A DNA stretch of 64,000 bases, from the NCBI RefSeq assembly GCF_018881835.1, contig NZ_JACVPO010000001.1, positions 248,001 through 312,000 on the forward strand, read 5' to 3'. The translations under genes and the position numbers were made by a program. Below, piece after piece: positions 41,507 to 50,590 of the stretch. Each line of letters starts with the position of its first letter. The first letter of the stretch is position 1. Below the pieces are notes generated by a model, which did no database searches, had not been told where the DNA came from, and was given only the letters and a program-made list of their open reading frames with translations. The stretch is from Polynucleobacter hallstattensis (lineage in GTDB: Bacteria > Pseudomonadota > Gammaproteobacteria > Burkholderiales > Burkholderiaceae).

Positions 41507-42175
41507 TCAATAGAGTAGTAGCTTGCCGGCAAAGCCAATTAGTAGAGTCCCCACCAGAAACCAAAGGGCTGCAGCGTAATGTCGATGCCTATCAAAGAAG
41601 TTGAGAAAAAATTGCCCAGCACAGATTAGGCTGATCAAGTAAGTCATGCTCACTATTTGCAATACTAGGGCTAGGTATAAAAAGGGATGCACTGGATGCG
41701 CATACTCCGGTTGAATAAACTGCGCAAAGAATGAGACAAAGAAAAAGATTGCCTTAGGATTAGTTAAAGATAAAGTCAGTGCAGCTATTGCTGGATGTAA
41801 GGTACTTAAGCAATGAGACTGACTATCTCCTGATACCAGTACTTGAGTGCCGCGCCAACGCGCAAGGCCACTCCGAATAAAACCATACCCTATCCACGCT
41901 AGGTAAGCTGCGCCAAGCAAACGCAAGATGTTGAATGTGGATGGCGATGTATTGAGTAAGGTTGCAGCGCCTAAAGCGATGCCGATCATCAAGATAGCGT
42001 CGCCAATAAAGATGCCCACCGTAGCCCACGCACCAGCACGCCATCCCTTCACCGAAGCAATCGCCAGTACATAAAGTGAATTTGGGCCAGGAAATAAGAT
42101 CGTCAAAATGACACCCACTAAATATGCGGAGAAATCAACAATGCCGACACTTGAAGGCGAAATAAACCAATTCAT
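41507..42175 (-). CDS. leuE: LeuE-type amino-acid efflux protein (LysE superfamily)
   Basis: 222 aa with six hydrophobic segments. The N-terminal motif VGVILTILFPGPNSLYVLAIASVKGWRAG and the middle LSLTNPKAIFFFVSFFAQFI match the LeuE branch. It exports leucine or related amino acids. TATGAT sits six bases before the ATG with no ribosome binding site. Divergent from rhlE. Confidence 0.82.
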   Translation of the reverse strand: MNWFISPSSVGIVDFSAYLVGVILTILFPGPNSLYVLAIASVKGWRAGAWATVGIFIGDAILMIGIALGAATLLNTSPSTFNILRLLGAAYLAWIGYGFIRSGLARWRGTQVLVSGDSQSHCLSTLHPAIAALTLSLTNPKAIFFFVSFFAQFIQPEYAHPVHPFLYLALVLQIVSMTYLISLICAGQFFLNFFDRHRHYAAALWFLVGTLLIGFAGKLLLY

Positions 42176-42181
42176 CGCATG

Positions 42182-42187
42182 ATCATA
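42182..42187 (-). promoter_or_regulatory. leuE -10 box, leaderless type
   Basis: TATGAT, six bases before the leuE ATG at 42175. No Shine-Dalgarno; a weak TTACAA lies 19 bases upstream. Confidence 0.45.
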
Positions 42188-42206
42188 ATTAAATTCGGGA
42201 ATACCC

Positions 42207-42235
42207 TTGTAATAAGCTTCTTAAAATGCCATAAT
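42207..42235 (+). promoter_or_regulatory. rhlE promoter
   Basis: TTGTAA, 17 bases, CATAAT; +1 near 42242. This predicts a 5' leader of about 185 bases before the rhlE start codon. Confidence 0.5.
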
Positions 42236-42340
42236 AAGAGGCTTTTTTAAAGCAATTTGATTCATCGCCCCCCAGCTATATTTCAGCGTATCGTTTAGAA
42301 GTCATAAACACCGAATTTACAAAACGCGCTGCCGCCTGTC

Positions 42341-42419
42341 TGATGGTCGATGCCTTTGACCATCACACTCAATAAAAAACAGAGAGTGTATACACGGAGA
42401 CATCCCATTAACGGGATGT
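42341..42419 (+). promoter_or_regulatory. Three tandem stem-loops in the rhlE leader
   Basis: Stem 1: TGATGGTC/GACCATCA (42341-42348, 42358-42365). Stem 2: ACACTC/GAGTGT (42365-42370, 42384-42389). Stem 3: ACATCCC/GGGATGT (42400-42406, 42413-42419), ending nine bases before the ATG. The clear Shine-Dalgarno expected here is absent. Structured leaders are typical of autoregulated, cold-induced RNA helicase and cold-shock genes. Confidence 0.5.
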
Positions 42420-42427
42420 GTAATAGC

Positions 42428-43999
42428 ATGACTTTTTCTAAAGAAACCAATCCTTCTGGAACTGAGTTCCAGAACTTCGCCCTCGCGGCGCCACTCCTTA
42501 AAAACGTTGCTGAATTGGGTTACACCCAAGCTACTGAAGTGCAAGCTCAGGTTATTCCTGCTGCTCTTGCTGGTGGTGACTTATTGGTCAGCAGCCAAAC
42601 TGGTAGCGGTAAAACTGCAGCCTTCTTATTGCCTTTAATTAATCAACTCATCGAAGATAACCCAAGCGGCTCACCTGTACCAGGTCGTGCACAACCTAAG
42701 GTACTCGTGCTCTGCCCTACTCGTGAATTAGCTCAACAAGTTGCTGCTGATGCAGTGAACTTAGTTCGCGGCATGAAAGGCATTCGTATTGCAACCGTCA
42801 TGGGTGGCATGCCTTACGGCAAGCAAATCCAAGCACTGAAAGGTGCATTGTTAGTTGTTGCAACTCCTGGTCGTTTACTCGACCTGACCGACAGCAAAGC
42901 GATTCGCTTAGATGATGTGAAGCAACTTGTGATTGACGAAGCTGATCGTATGCTCGACATGGGATTTGCTGATGATCTCGAGGCAATTGATAAGCGTTGC
43001 GCTAGTCGCACTCAAACTTTGATGTTCTCTGCAACGTTTGCGCCAAAGATTATGTCATTAGCTAATGAGCTAACTACTAACGCTAAGCGTATTGAGCTGG
43101 CTCATGCTGGCGAGAAGCACGCGAACATTGAGCAGAAGCTGCACTGGGCTGACAGCATGTCACACAAGCATAAATTGCTCGAGCACATTTTGGCTGACGC
43201 TTCTTTGGATCAAGCGGTAGTGTTTGCAAGCACTCAAATTGAAAGTGAAAAAATTGCTGACACCTTACGTGCTAACGGCTACGAAGCTAGTGCCTTACAC
43301 GGTGCTATGCCTCAGGCTGTCCGCATGCGTCGTCTTGAGTCACTACGCAAAGGTCACACCAAGATTTTAGTTGCAACTGACGTAGCAGCTCGCGGTATTG
43401 ATGTACCACGCATTAGTCACGTGATTAACTTTGGTTTACCAATGAAACCAGAGGACTATACGCATCGCATCGGTCGTACAGGACGCGCTGGTCGTAATGG
43501 TGTTGCTATCACTTTGGTTGAACATCGTGATCGCGCCAAAATTCGCAATATCGAACGCTTTACACAGCAAGACATCGTTGCTTCAGTAATCGCCGGCCTC
43601 GAGCCACAAGCCAAGCCTAGCTTTGGTGGTGGCGGTGGTCGTCCAGGTGGCGGTCGTTCTGGTGGTGGCTTTGGTGGTGGTAATCGCTCTGGTGGCGGTG
43701 GTGGTCGTTATGGTTCTGGCGCTCGCTCAGAGTCTCGTTCTGGTGGCGGGGGCGGTGGTAATCGCTCAGGCAATCATTTCGAATCTCGCTCTAGTGATTC
43801 CCGTCCTGCTGGTGACTCCCGTCCATCTGGTGACTCACGTCCTGCTGGTGGCAATCGTTTTGCTGATTCACGCCCTACGCGTTCTGGCGACTCACGCCCA
43901 GCTGGTGGCAATCGCTCTGGTGACTCACGTCCCTCCGCTGGTCCACGTTTTGCTAAACCCAAAACTGGTGGTCAACGCAGAAGCTTTAGCGGTAACTAA
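42428..43999 (+). CDS. rhlE: DEAD-box RNA helicase RhlE
   Basis: 523 aa from ATG 42428; the longer frame from 42350 lies in the leader. The helicase core (about 12-390) has the Q motif FQNFALAAPLL, Walker A QTGSGKT, PTRELAQQ, DEAD in VIDEADRMLDMGF, SAT in MFSATFAP and HRIGRTGRAGR. The last ~130 residues are a disordered Gly/Arg-rich tail followed by GDSRPAG-type repeats, an RNA-binding low-complexity region. It acts in ribosome assembly and RNA decay. ubiC begins three bases after its stop. Confidence 0.93.
   Translation: MTFSKETNPSGTEFQNFALAAPLLKNVAELGYTQATEVQAQVIPAALAGGDLLVSSQTGSGKTAAFLLPLINQLIEDNPSGSPVPGRAQPKVLVLCPTRELAQQVAADAVNLVRGMKGIRIATVMGGMPYGKQIQALKGALLVVATPGRLLDLTDSKAIRLDDVKQLVIDEADRMLDMGFADDLEAIDKRCASRTQTLMFSATFAPKIMSLANELTTNAKRIELAHAGEKHANIEQKLHWADSMSHKHKLLEHILADASLDQAVVFASTQIESEKIADTLRANGYEASALHGAMPQAVRMRRLESLRKGHTKILVATDVAARGIDVPRISHVINFGLPMKPEDYTHRIGRTGRAGRNGVAITLVEHRDRAKIRNIERFTQQDIVASVIAGLEPQAKPSFGGGGGRPGGGRSGGGFGGGNRSGGGGGRYGSGARSESRSGGGGGGNRSGNHFESRSSDSRPAGDSRPSGDSRPAGGNRFADSRPTRSGDSRPAGGNRSGDSRPSAGPRFAKPKTGGQRRSFSGN
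43620..43960. repeat. Low-complexity repeats in the 3' part of rhlE
   Basis: Reiterated GGTGGCGG units, then GACTCACG(C/T)CC units recurring between about 43795 and 43930, encoding the GGR and GDSRP repeats. Such short repeats can expand or contract by slippage. Confidence 0.7.
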
Positions 44000-44001
44000 A
44001 A

Positions 44002-44574
44002 ATGATTCACCGTCGTCGCCTCCGTTCTGCATGGAATCGAGTCGATTCCGGTGAATTGCATCAAGCGCCACGCGAGTGGCAGTCTTGGCTTAGTGATACT
44101 GGTTCTTTAACCCAAAAAATTGAACGTGCAATCGGGCAAAAACTGGAAGTGGTAGTTTTGCGTGATTGCCGCCAAAACCTGAATAGCGACGAGAGTCGCT
44201 ATTTTCATTTCAAAATAAAGCGTTGTCGCATCAGAGAAGTGCTGCTTTGCACTAATGGTGTTCCGCTGGTAATGGCGCACAGCATCATCCCCAGCACTAG
44301 CTCAAGCGGCAGCAATCATGAGGTTCTACGATTAGGAAAGAAGCCGTTAGGTGCAGTTCTATTTGCTAAAACGCGGATGCGCTCCCAAAAGAAAGCGCCT
44401 CGAGAGATTGCTCGCCTTGATAAGCAAAGCGCTCTATGGAAAAAATGTTTTCAGCAGTATTCAGGCTTGCCACCGGTCAATTGGGGAAGACGTACGCTTT
44501 ATCAGCTGAAAGGGCGCCCACTCTTAGTGAGTGAAGTTTTTCTGCCGGCCCTGCTCAACTACCCTGCTAATTAA
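44002..44574 (+). CDS. ubiC: Chorismate--pyruvate lyase UbiC
   Basis: 190 aa. First committed step of ubiquinone synthesis, chorismate to 4-hydroxybenzoate plus pyruvate. Recognised by WLSDTGSLTQKIE, the Arg-containing core CRIREVLLCTNGVPLVMAHSI, LGKKPLGAVLF and the C-terminal LLVSEVFLPALL. It starts three bases after rhlE and ends four bases inside the convergent hemD. Confidence 0.88.
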   Translation: MIHRRRLRSAWNRVDSGELHQAPREWQSWLSDTGSLTQKIERAIGQKLEVVVLRDCRQNLNSDESRYFHFKIKRCRIREVLLCTNGVPLVMAHSIIPSTSSSGSNHEVLRLGKKPLGAVLFAKTRMRSQKKAPREIARLDKQSALWKKCFQQYSGLPPVNWGRRTLYQLKGRPLLVSEVFLPALLNYPAN

Positions 44575-45380
44575 ATAGATAGCCAAGCTTGCGATGCGGT
44601 AATTAAAGCTTCATCTCCAGGTTCACAAGTAATCACTTCACCAAAGCCAATTTGCTCAGCTGCATCGGCAATATTGTGATGCGGGCAAACAGCTGTAGCG
44701 AGATCAAGCGGTAGTTTCGCTTGACCCAAATACCGTACTGCCTCCGATGAAGTCAAAAGCCAAAGCGATTTAGCAAAATCCATCTCATGAATTTCCTTCC
44801 AGGCCGCACTATTGAGATCTAAAGGGACGCGAGCATAGACTGAGAATGCTTCAACTTGAGCGCCAGCATTTTTTAGAGTGTCAGCCAGCCAATCGCGCCC
44901 GCCCTCACCTTTAAAGATGACCACTTTTTTAGTGGGCCAATTCCATTGCAGATTCTGCAATTCGTTCCATAAGCCTTCAGAATCCCACTGCGTATTATTC
45001 TGAGGAAGAATGACTTTTGCGGGATTATCCTCAAGACCGATGCCATGATTTTTGAGAGCTGCCATACTGCTGCCACCCATAACCCCTATTGGCACAGGCT
45101 TGTTCGATAACTCTTGCCAGGGGCGCTCCAATAAACGCATCGTACATTCAATGGCATTTGGACTAACAAAGATGGCTAAGTCTGTAGTCTTTAGCGTTGA
45201 GGTAATCTGCTCCACCAAAAGATCATCACCCTTTGGGGCAATGGTAAGCAGGGGTAAAGAAATGATCTTGGGGGTAGATTCAGTAGTGAAGCCACTCTGC
45301 TGCAAACTCACCAAAAGCGCTTCGGACAACTGACGCGCCTGTCCACTGGGGCGAGTAATGACAATGGTCTTATTGCTCAT
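44571..45380 (-). CDS. hemD: Uroporphyrinogen-III synthase
   Basis: 269 aa. Closes and inverts ring D of hydroxymethylbilane. The family is weakly conserved, but the start IVITRPSGQARQLSEALL, FVSPNAIECTMRLL, GVMGGSSMAAL, IFKGEGGRDWLADTL and LTSSEAVRYL fit the HemD fold. ATG 45380 is used; a TTG at 45386 adds two residues. It lies 36 bases downstream of hemC, the preceding step. Confidence 0.9.
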   Translation of the reverse strand: MSNKTIVITRPSGQARQLSEALLVSLQQSGFTTESTPKIISLPLLTIAPKGDDLLVEQITSTLKTTDLAIFVSPNAIECTMRLLERPWQELSNKPVPIGVMGGSSMAALKNHGIGLEDNPAKVILPQNNTQWDSEGLWNELQNLQWNWPTKKVVIFKGEGGRDWLADTLKNAGAQVEAFSVYARVPLDLNSAAWKEIHEMDFAKSLWLLTSSEAVRYLGQAKLPLDLATAVCPHHNIADAAEQIGFGEVITCEPGDEALITASQAWLSI

Positions 45381-45416
45381 CCGCAACTGATCTAATGGGT
45401 TCTTGCTGATGAACTT

Positions 45417-46397
45417 TTATTTAGGCAGGCCATTAGGCAATAAACGCTCAGCACCTTGAGCAATGAGGTCTTGTGCAACCGAGAGACCCAAAGCTTCTGC
45501 ATCTTCCAAGCTCTTCACGGAGCCTTGAGCACTGGCTAGGCAACTTGCAGTGCCATCCACGCTAGCAACAAAGGAGCGAATGTTCATATGATCTTGATCC
45601 CAAGTAGCATAAGCAGCCAACGGTACTTCGCAAGAGCCGCCTAATTGGCGTGACACCATGCGTTCAGCAGTCACTGCATAAAGTGTTGGCAAATCGTTAA
45701 GGGGCGCAAGCCACTCTTTAATTTTGGGATGCTTAATCAGGGTTTCGATACCAAGAGCACCTTGTCCAGCAGCTGGCGTATAGGGATCAATAGGTAGCAA
45801 AGCCCGAATACGGCTTCCCAAACCCAATCGTTTGAGACCTGCAGCCGCCAAAATAATTGCTTGGTACTCGCCACGATCGAGCTTACCCATGCGGGTATCT
45901 AAATTTCCCCTCAAGGGCTGGATCACCAAATGCGGAAATCTGGATCTCAGAACGGACTCTCGTCGCAAACTAGAGGTGCCCACTACCGCACCTTTTGGTA
46001 AATCCTCCAGGCTGGCAAAGTCATTGGAGACGAATGCATCATGGGCATCTTCCCGCGCCATCACACATGACAGATCAAAACCCTCTGGCATGACCATCGG
46101 AACGTCTTTTAGAGAATGCACTGCCAAATCTGCCCGACCATCCTCAAGGGCAGTTTCGAGTTCTTTTACAAACAAACCCTTACCACCCACTTTGGAGAGG
46201 GCCTTATCCAGTATTTGGTCTCCTCTAGTAGTCATGCCTAGGATCTTCACATCGCATGCCGGATAGAGCTTTTTAAGGCAATCTCGGAGGTGTTCAGCCT
46301 GCCACATAGCGAGGCGGCTCTCACGGGAGGCGATTACTAGGCGCTCAGGGGTGCTGGAGTTGGAGGCTGTAGGGCTAGAAATAGGGGTTTGGGACAT
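45417..46397 (-). CDS. hemC: Porphobilinogen deaminase (hydroxymethylbilane synthase)
   Basis: 326 aa. Polymerises four porphobilinogens into hydroxymethylbilane. It has the [14 protein letters not shown] start, [15 protein letters not shown] and [10 protein letters not shown]; the dipyrromethane cofactor Cys is in [14 protein letters not shown] (about 255). The N-terminal ~18 residues are Ser/Thr/Pro-rich and variable. Divergent from argH across 43 bases. Confidence 0.96.
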   Translation of the reverse strand: MSQTPISSPTASNSSTPERLVIASRESRLAMWQAEHLRDCLKKLYPACDVKILGMTTRGDQILDKALSKVGGKGLFVKELETALEDGRADLAVHSLKDVPMVMPEGFDLSCVMAREDAHDAFVSNDFASLEDLPKGAVVGTSSLRRESVLRSRFPHLVIQPLRGNLDTRMGKLDRGEYQAIILAAAGLKRLGLGSRIRALLPIDPYTPAAGQGALGIETLIKHPKIKEWLAPLNDLPTLYAVTAERMVSRQLGGSCEVPLAAYATWDQDHMNIRSFVASVDGTASCLASAQGSVKSLEDAEALGLSVAQDLIAQGAERLLPNGLPK

Positions 46398-46428
46398 AGC
46401 ATTTAAAATAATGAAAGATTTACATCAA

Positions 46429-46434
46429 TATACT
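46429..46434 (+). promoter_or_regulatory. argH -10 box, leaderless type
   Basis: TATACT exactly six bases before ATG 46441. No convincing -35 box and no Shine-Dalgarno. Confidence 0.5.
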
Positions 46435-46440
46435 GCGTTT

Positions 46441-47859
46441 ATGAGCTCATCAAAAAATTCCCTTTCCAACAAAGCCCAAGCTTGGTCGGCCCGGTTTAAC
46501 GAACCTGTTGACGAACTAGTTCAACGTTATACCGCCTCTATTGGTTTTGATCAACGATTTGCCTTAGTGGATATCGCAGGATCTTTAGCTCATGCTGAAA
46601 TGCTGGCCACTCAAAAGATTATCGGTGCCCAAGATTTGGCGGATATTCAAAAGGGTATGGCCCAGATCAAAGGCGAAATCGAAGCCGGTGAATTTAACTG
46701 GCAACTCGCGCTGGAAGACGTACATCTGAATATCGAGGCTCGCCTCACCGAGTTAGTTGGCGATGCTGGTAAGCGTCTTCATACTGGTCGTTCGCGTAAT
46801 GACCAGGTAGCGACTGATTTGCGCCTTTGGTTGCGTGGCAGTGTTGATGAAATCGCAGCCACTCTCAAAACCCTGCGCATTGCCCTGCTCAATCTTGCTG
46901 AGACTCATGCTGCCACGATCATGCCTGGCCATACGCATTTACAAGTAGCCCAGCCCATTACTTTTGGTCATCACTTAATGGCCTATTACGAAATGTTTAG
47001 TCGTGATGCGAGCCGCTTGGCTGATCTGCGCGCCCGCTTTAATCGTTTACCACTCGGTGCAGCTGCTTTAGCCGGAACAACTTATCCCATTAATCGCGAG
47101 CAGGTTGCCAAGATTTTAGGTTTTGATGGCATCTGCAACAACTCTCTTGATGCGGTATCTGATCGTGACTTTGCGATTGAGTTCTGCGCCTTTGCATCCA
47201 TCTTAATGATGCACGTGTCACGCTTATCTGAAGAGCTGGTACTGTGGTTGAGTCCACGCTTTGGCTTTATTGATTTACCAGATCGCTTCTGTACTGGCAG
47301 CTCCATCATGCCGCAGAAAAAGAATCCAGATGTACCAGAATTAGCGCGTGGTAAAACTGGTCGCGTCTATGGTGATTTGATTTCTTTATTAACCTTGATG
47401 AAGAGCCAGCCATTGGCGTATAACAAGGATAACCAAGAAGACAAAGAGCCTTTGTTTGATGCAGTAGATACCGTGCAAGATACCTTGCGCATCTTCGCTG
47501 ATATGGTTCCCCATATTCAGGTTAAAGCTGATGTGATGAAGGCTGCTGCCGAAGAGGGTTTTGCAACCGCCACTGACTTGGCTGATTACTTAGTTAAAAA
47601 GGGCTTGGCTTTCCGTGATGCTCACGAAGCAGTTGCTCACGCGGTGAAAGCCTGTGTCGGCCGTAATTGCATGCTTACCGATTTATCGCTCTCTGAATTG
47701 CGTTTTGCTTGTGGCTTAGATAACCGTCCAGAACTCATGAGTGATGATATCTTTGCTTTACTAACCGTAGATGGCTCCGTGAATTCCCGTCAACATGCTG
47801 GCGGTACCGCTCCTGCCCAAGTACTTGCTGCTATTAAACGGGGTCGGGCAGATCTCTAA
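46441..47859 (+). CDS. argH: Argininosuccinate lyase
   Basis: 472 aa from ATG 46441. Last step of arginine synthesis, giving arginine and fumarate. It has [33 protein letters not shown] and the fumarase/ASL signature [12 protein letters not shown] (about 282-293). The frame is open back to 46351, and an ATG at 46411 exists, but both would overlap hemC or its control region and add non-conserved residues. A TRAP permease gene follows after five bases. Confidence 0.95.
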   Translation: MSSSKNSLSNKAQAWSARFNEPVDELVQRYTASIGFDQRFALVDIAGSLAHAEMLATQKIIGAQDLADIQKGMAQIKGEIEAGEFNWQLALEDVHLNIEARLTELVGDAGKRLHTGRSRNDQVATDLRLWLRGSVDEIAATLKTLRIALLNLAETHAATIMPGHTHLQVAQPITFGHHLMAYYEMFSRDASRLADLRARFNRLPLGAAALAGTTYPINREQVAKILGFDGICNNSLDAVSDRDFAIEFCAFASILMMHVSRLSEELVLWLSPRFGFIDLPDRFCTGSSIMPQKKNPDVPELARGKTGRVYGDLISLLTLMKSQPLAYNKDNQEDKEPLFDAVDTVQDTLRIFADMVPHIQVKADVMKAAAEEGFATATDLADYLVKKGLAFRDAHEAVAHAVKACVGRNCMLTDLSLSELRFACGLDNRPELMSDDIFALLTVDGSVNSRQHAGGTAPAQVLAAIKRGRADL

Positions 47860-47864
47860 TCCGC

Positions 47865-48416
47865 ATGGGCTTTTGGGGAACGCTCTCAATAGGAATTGAC
47901 CGCTTAAATCAATTCCTTGGCAAGGCAGCCAGCATCATGATTTTGCTATCTTGCGTAGTATCAGCTGCTAATGCTCTGCTTCGCTACAGTCTAGATATCA
48001 GTAATAACTGGCCACTAGAATTACAGTGGTATTTATTTGCTGCCGCTGTCATGCTGGGGGCTTCGCATACCCTCAAGCGCAATGAACATGTTCGAGTCGA
48101 TCTCATTTACTCACAGCTTTCTGATCGTGGGCGTCTTTATATAGACCTCTTTGGCTTGACTGTTTTTTTATTGCCCGCTTGCTTATTATTTACCTGGCTG
48201 TCTTGGACCACCTTGTTTTATCCATCATGGCTAGTCTCAGAGCATTCACTCAATGCAGGTGGTTTATCACGCTACCCCATTAAATTTGTTGTGCCTTTTG
48301 GTTTCTTCATGTTGAGTCTTCAGGGGCTCTCAGAAATCATTAAACGTATTGGCGCCCTCAAAGGTAAAGCAACTTTACCCTCTGCTGATCTCCATTATGA
48401 AAAGCCCATGCAATGA
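47865..48416 (+). CDS. TRAP transporter small permease (DctQ type)
   Basis: 183 aa, four membrane segments. Hallmarks are LLSCVVSAANALLRY, NNWPLELQWYLFAAAVMLGASHTLKRNEHVRVDLIY and the LSRYPIKFVVPFGF end. It stabilises the large permease. The start is probably the TTG/ATG just after the argH stop. It overlaps dctM by four bases (ATGA). Confidence 0.9.
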   Translation: MGFWGTLSIGIDRLNQFLGKAASIMILLSCVVSAANALLRYSLDISNNWPLELQWYLFAAAVMLGASHTLKRNEHVRVDLIYSQLSDRGRLYIDLFGLTVFLLPACLLFTWLSWTTLFYPSWLVSEHSLNAGGLSRYPIKFVVPFGFFMLSLQGLSEIIKRIGALKGKATLPSADLHYEKPMQ

Positions 48417-49945
48417 TTCCATTGGAATGGATGCCACCGCTCATGTTTGGCGGTCTGATTGTGTTTATGTTGATCGGTTTTCCGGTGGCTTTTTCTTTGA
48501 TGGCTGCGGGTTTATTCTTCGCTGGCATTGCAATTGCTGAGAATTTCTTTGGTATGCCGTTTTTACAGGCCATACCTCAGCGGATATTTGGCAGCGTGCT
48601 CGCGAATGATCTTCTACTAGCAATCCCCTTCTTCACCTTCATGGGTGCCATCTTGGAACGCTGCGGTCTTGCTGAAGAGATGCTGGACTCCATGGGACAG
48701 CTATTTGGGCGCATTCGGGGTGGGCTTGGCTACTCCGTGATTATTGTGGGATTTATTCTAGGGGCAATTACCGGCACAGTAGCCGCTCAGGTGATCGCTA
48801 TGGCAATGATCTCTCTGCCAGTGATGACGCGTTATGGCTACAACATGCGCTACGCTACGGGCGTTTTGGCGGCCTCCGGGACCATTACCCAACTAGTGCC
48901 GCCCTCGTTAGTGCTAATTGTGCTGGCTGACCAGTTAAAAACCCAAAGCGGCAGCGCCGATGTGGGTAGCATGTATCTGGGTGCTTGGGGTCCTTCGCTA
49001 CTGCAAATTGCTCTTTTTGCTCTCTATACCTTTTTCCTTTCTCGCTTTAGACCTGACTACCTACCCGCGGCTCCAGAAAACCAACTCACACTCAAGGGCT
49101 GGGCGCTATGGAAAAAATGTCTCATGGGGATCATTCCCTCGGCAGTACTGATTTTCTTGGTACTGGGAACCATCATGACTGGCATCGCAACGCCAACAGA
49201 ATCTGGCGCTATGGGTGCGATGGGAGCTTTGATCTTAGCTTGGATACGCAGGGCCAGCATTCCTAATCTCAAAGGATTAATTCAAGAGGCTTATCAAAAC
49301 ACCATGCGTATTACTGCGATGGTGGTTTTCATCTTGATTGGCTCCACCTGTTTCTCGGTTGTCTTTCAAGGCGTTGACGGTGGTCACTGGGTGGAAGGGT
49401 TATTTTCTGATTTGCCGGGAGGTTGGATTGGATTCTTGGTTGCTGTGAATCTGTTTGTTTTCTTCTTGGCATTCTTCTTAGACTTTTTTGAAATCGCTTT
49501 CATTGTTGTGCCGCTGCTTGCGCCAGTCGCCGTTAAACTGCTTGCACCAGTACTGCTCGCCTCCATGAATGGCAACCCCCAAGCAGCAGCTAGCGCTGCT
49601 TTAGTGTGGTTCGGCGTGATGCTGTGCGTCAACATGCAAACCTCATTTATGCATCCCCCATTTGGGTTTGCCTTGTTCTATTTGCGTGGCGTTGCACCTA
49701 AAGAAGTCAAGAGCAGCGATATCTACTGGGGTGCTTTACCTTGGGTTGTTCTCCAACTGATCATGGTTGTAATGGTTGCGGTATTCCCAGCGTTAGTCAC
49801 CACCCTACTAGATAAGCCTGCAGCACTAGTACAAAGCCATGACTTTAATTTCACAGGTAGTGAAGAAGCCAAACCAGACTCATTGCCAAGCAAAGTTGAT
49901 GAAGATGCGCCGGTTATCTTTCAGCTAGATAAGCCAGGCAAATAA
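48413..49945 (+). CDS. TRAP transporter large permease (DctM type)
   Basis: 510 aa with about 12 membrane segments. It has the DctM signature ALLIVFMLIGFPVAFSLM-like start, PFFTFMGAILERCGLAEEML, GAITGTVAAQVIAMAMISLP, SGTITQLVPPSLVLIVLADQL and MHPPFGFALFYLRGV. It is longer than the ~430 aa of simple DctM, with an inserted hydrophilic stretch and a polar C-terminal tail, typical of the mannitol/chloroaromatic branch. Na+-driven uptake needs a periplasmic DctP protein, which is not encoded nearby. Confidence 0.92.
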   Translation: MIPLEWMPPLMFGGLIVFMLIGFPVAFSLMAAGLFFAGIAIAENFFGMPFLQAIPQRIFGSVLANDLLLAIPFFTFMGAILERCGLAEEMLDSMGQLFGRIRGGLGYSVIIVGFILGAITGTVAAQVIAMAMISLPVMTRYGYNMRYATGVLAASGTITQLVPPSLVLIVLADQLKTQSGSADVGSMYLGAWGPSLLQIALFALYTFFLSRFRPDYLPAAPENQLTLKGWALWKKCLMGIIPSAVLIFLVLGTIMTGIATPTESGAMGAMGALILAWIRRASIPNLKGLIQEAYQNTMRITAMVVFILIGSTCFSVVFQGVDGGHWVEGLFSDLPGGWIGFLVAVNLFVFFLAFFLDFFEIAFIVVPLLAPVAVKLLAPVLLASMNGNPQAAASAALVWFGVMLCVNMQTSFMHPPFGFALFYLRGVAPKEVKSSDIYWGALPWVVLQLIMVVMVAVFPALVTTLLDKPAALVQSHDFNFTGSEEAKPDSLPSKVDEDAPVIFQLDKPGK

Positions 49946-49962
49946 CCATCTACAAAACATAA

Positions 49963-50226
49963 TCATTGATAGTGATATCGGCAGGCAATAATCACAATCT
50001 GATCTTTCTCAATAGCGTAGACAAGGCGATGAACATCATCAATTCTTCTAGACCAAAATCCCGATAGACTTTCCCTTAATTCCTCAGGCTTTCCAATGCC
50101 ATCCTCAGGATTTCGCATGGTATCTTTTATAAGTGCGTTGATACGACGTAAAGTTTTTTTATCTTGTCCTTGCCAGTAAACGTAATCAGACCATGCAGCG
50201 CTTGTCCATACAACCCTACTCAGCAT
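49963..50226 (-). CDS. yoeB: YoeB-type mRNA interferase toxin
   Basis: 87 aa, RelE superfamily. Family residues include VWTSAAWSDYVYWQGQDKKTLRRINALI, GKPEELRESLSGFWSRRID and the C-terminal CRYHY with catalytic His and Tyr. It cuts mRNA on the ribosome. It overlaps the antitoxin gene by 11 bases, the usual coupled order. Confidence 0.93.
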   Translation of the reverse strand: MLSRVVWTSAAWSDYVYWQGQDKKTLRRINALIKDTMRNPEDGIGKPEELRESLSGFWSRRIDDVHRLVYAIEKDQIVIIACRYHYQ

Positions 50227-50473
50227 CTACAAGAGCCTTTTCTTTGGTTTGCCCTTTTCGATATTGCGCCAATGATTTCTCCAAATGTTTTACGTTAGCT
50301 GGAGATTTTAATAAATGGAGTGTTTCCATCATGCTGTTATAGGTATTCAAAGACATCACTACAGCATCATCAGCATCCCTGCGAGAGATGATGGCTACGT
50401 CACAATCATTTACCACTTGATCGATTACTTGCTTAAATTGGTTTCTTGCGTCAGAAAAATTGATCACTCTCAT
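50216..50473 (-). CDS. yefM: YefM-type antitoxin
   Basis: 85 aa. The N-terminal Phd/YefM fold is DNA-binding (INFSDARNQFKQVIDQVVND, ISRRDADDAVVMSLNTYNSM), and an acidic/Lys-rich C-terminal tail neutralises YoeB. It is preceded by a palindromic operator. Confidence 0.93.
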   Translation of the reverse strand: MRVINFSDARNQFKQVIDQVVNDCDVAIISRRDADDAVVMSLNTYNSMMETLHLLKSPANVKHLEKSLAQYRKGQTKEKALVDAE

Positions 50474-50484
50474 GACTCGTCCTT

Positions 50485-50508
50485 ACTTGTTCAATATATT
50501 GTACAAGT
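50485..50508. promoter_or_regulatory. YefM-YoeB operator palindrome
   Basis: A 24-base near-perfect palindrome, ACTTGT at one end and ACAAGT at the other, with one mismatched pair. It contains TGTACA at 50500-50505, the core recognised by E. coli YefM. It begins 12 bases upstream of the yefM ATG and covers a TATATT -10-like box. Confidence 0.7.
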
Positions 50509-50590
50509 ATAGTCAAAGCCCTAAATTGGCGCAAGCAAAAAATACCCTGCAAAAGCAGGGCATTGTGAGGAATTCATTACCTAAACTAGG

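Noticed and set aside
43623-44054. 143-codon Val/Ala/Leu-rich frame over the end of rhlE
   Set aside because: Shadow of the repetitive rhlE tail in another frame; low complexity, no ribosome binding site, and it runs through into ubiC.
46351-46440. 30-codon extension of argH
   Set aside because: Overlaps the 5' end of hemC and adds residues not found in argininosuccinate lyases; TATACT six bases before ATG 46441 supports the shorter start.
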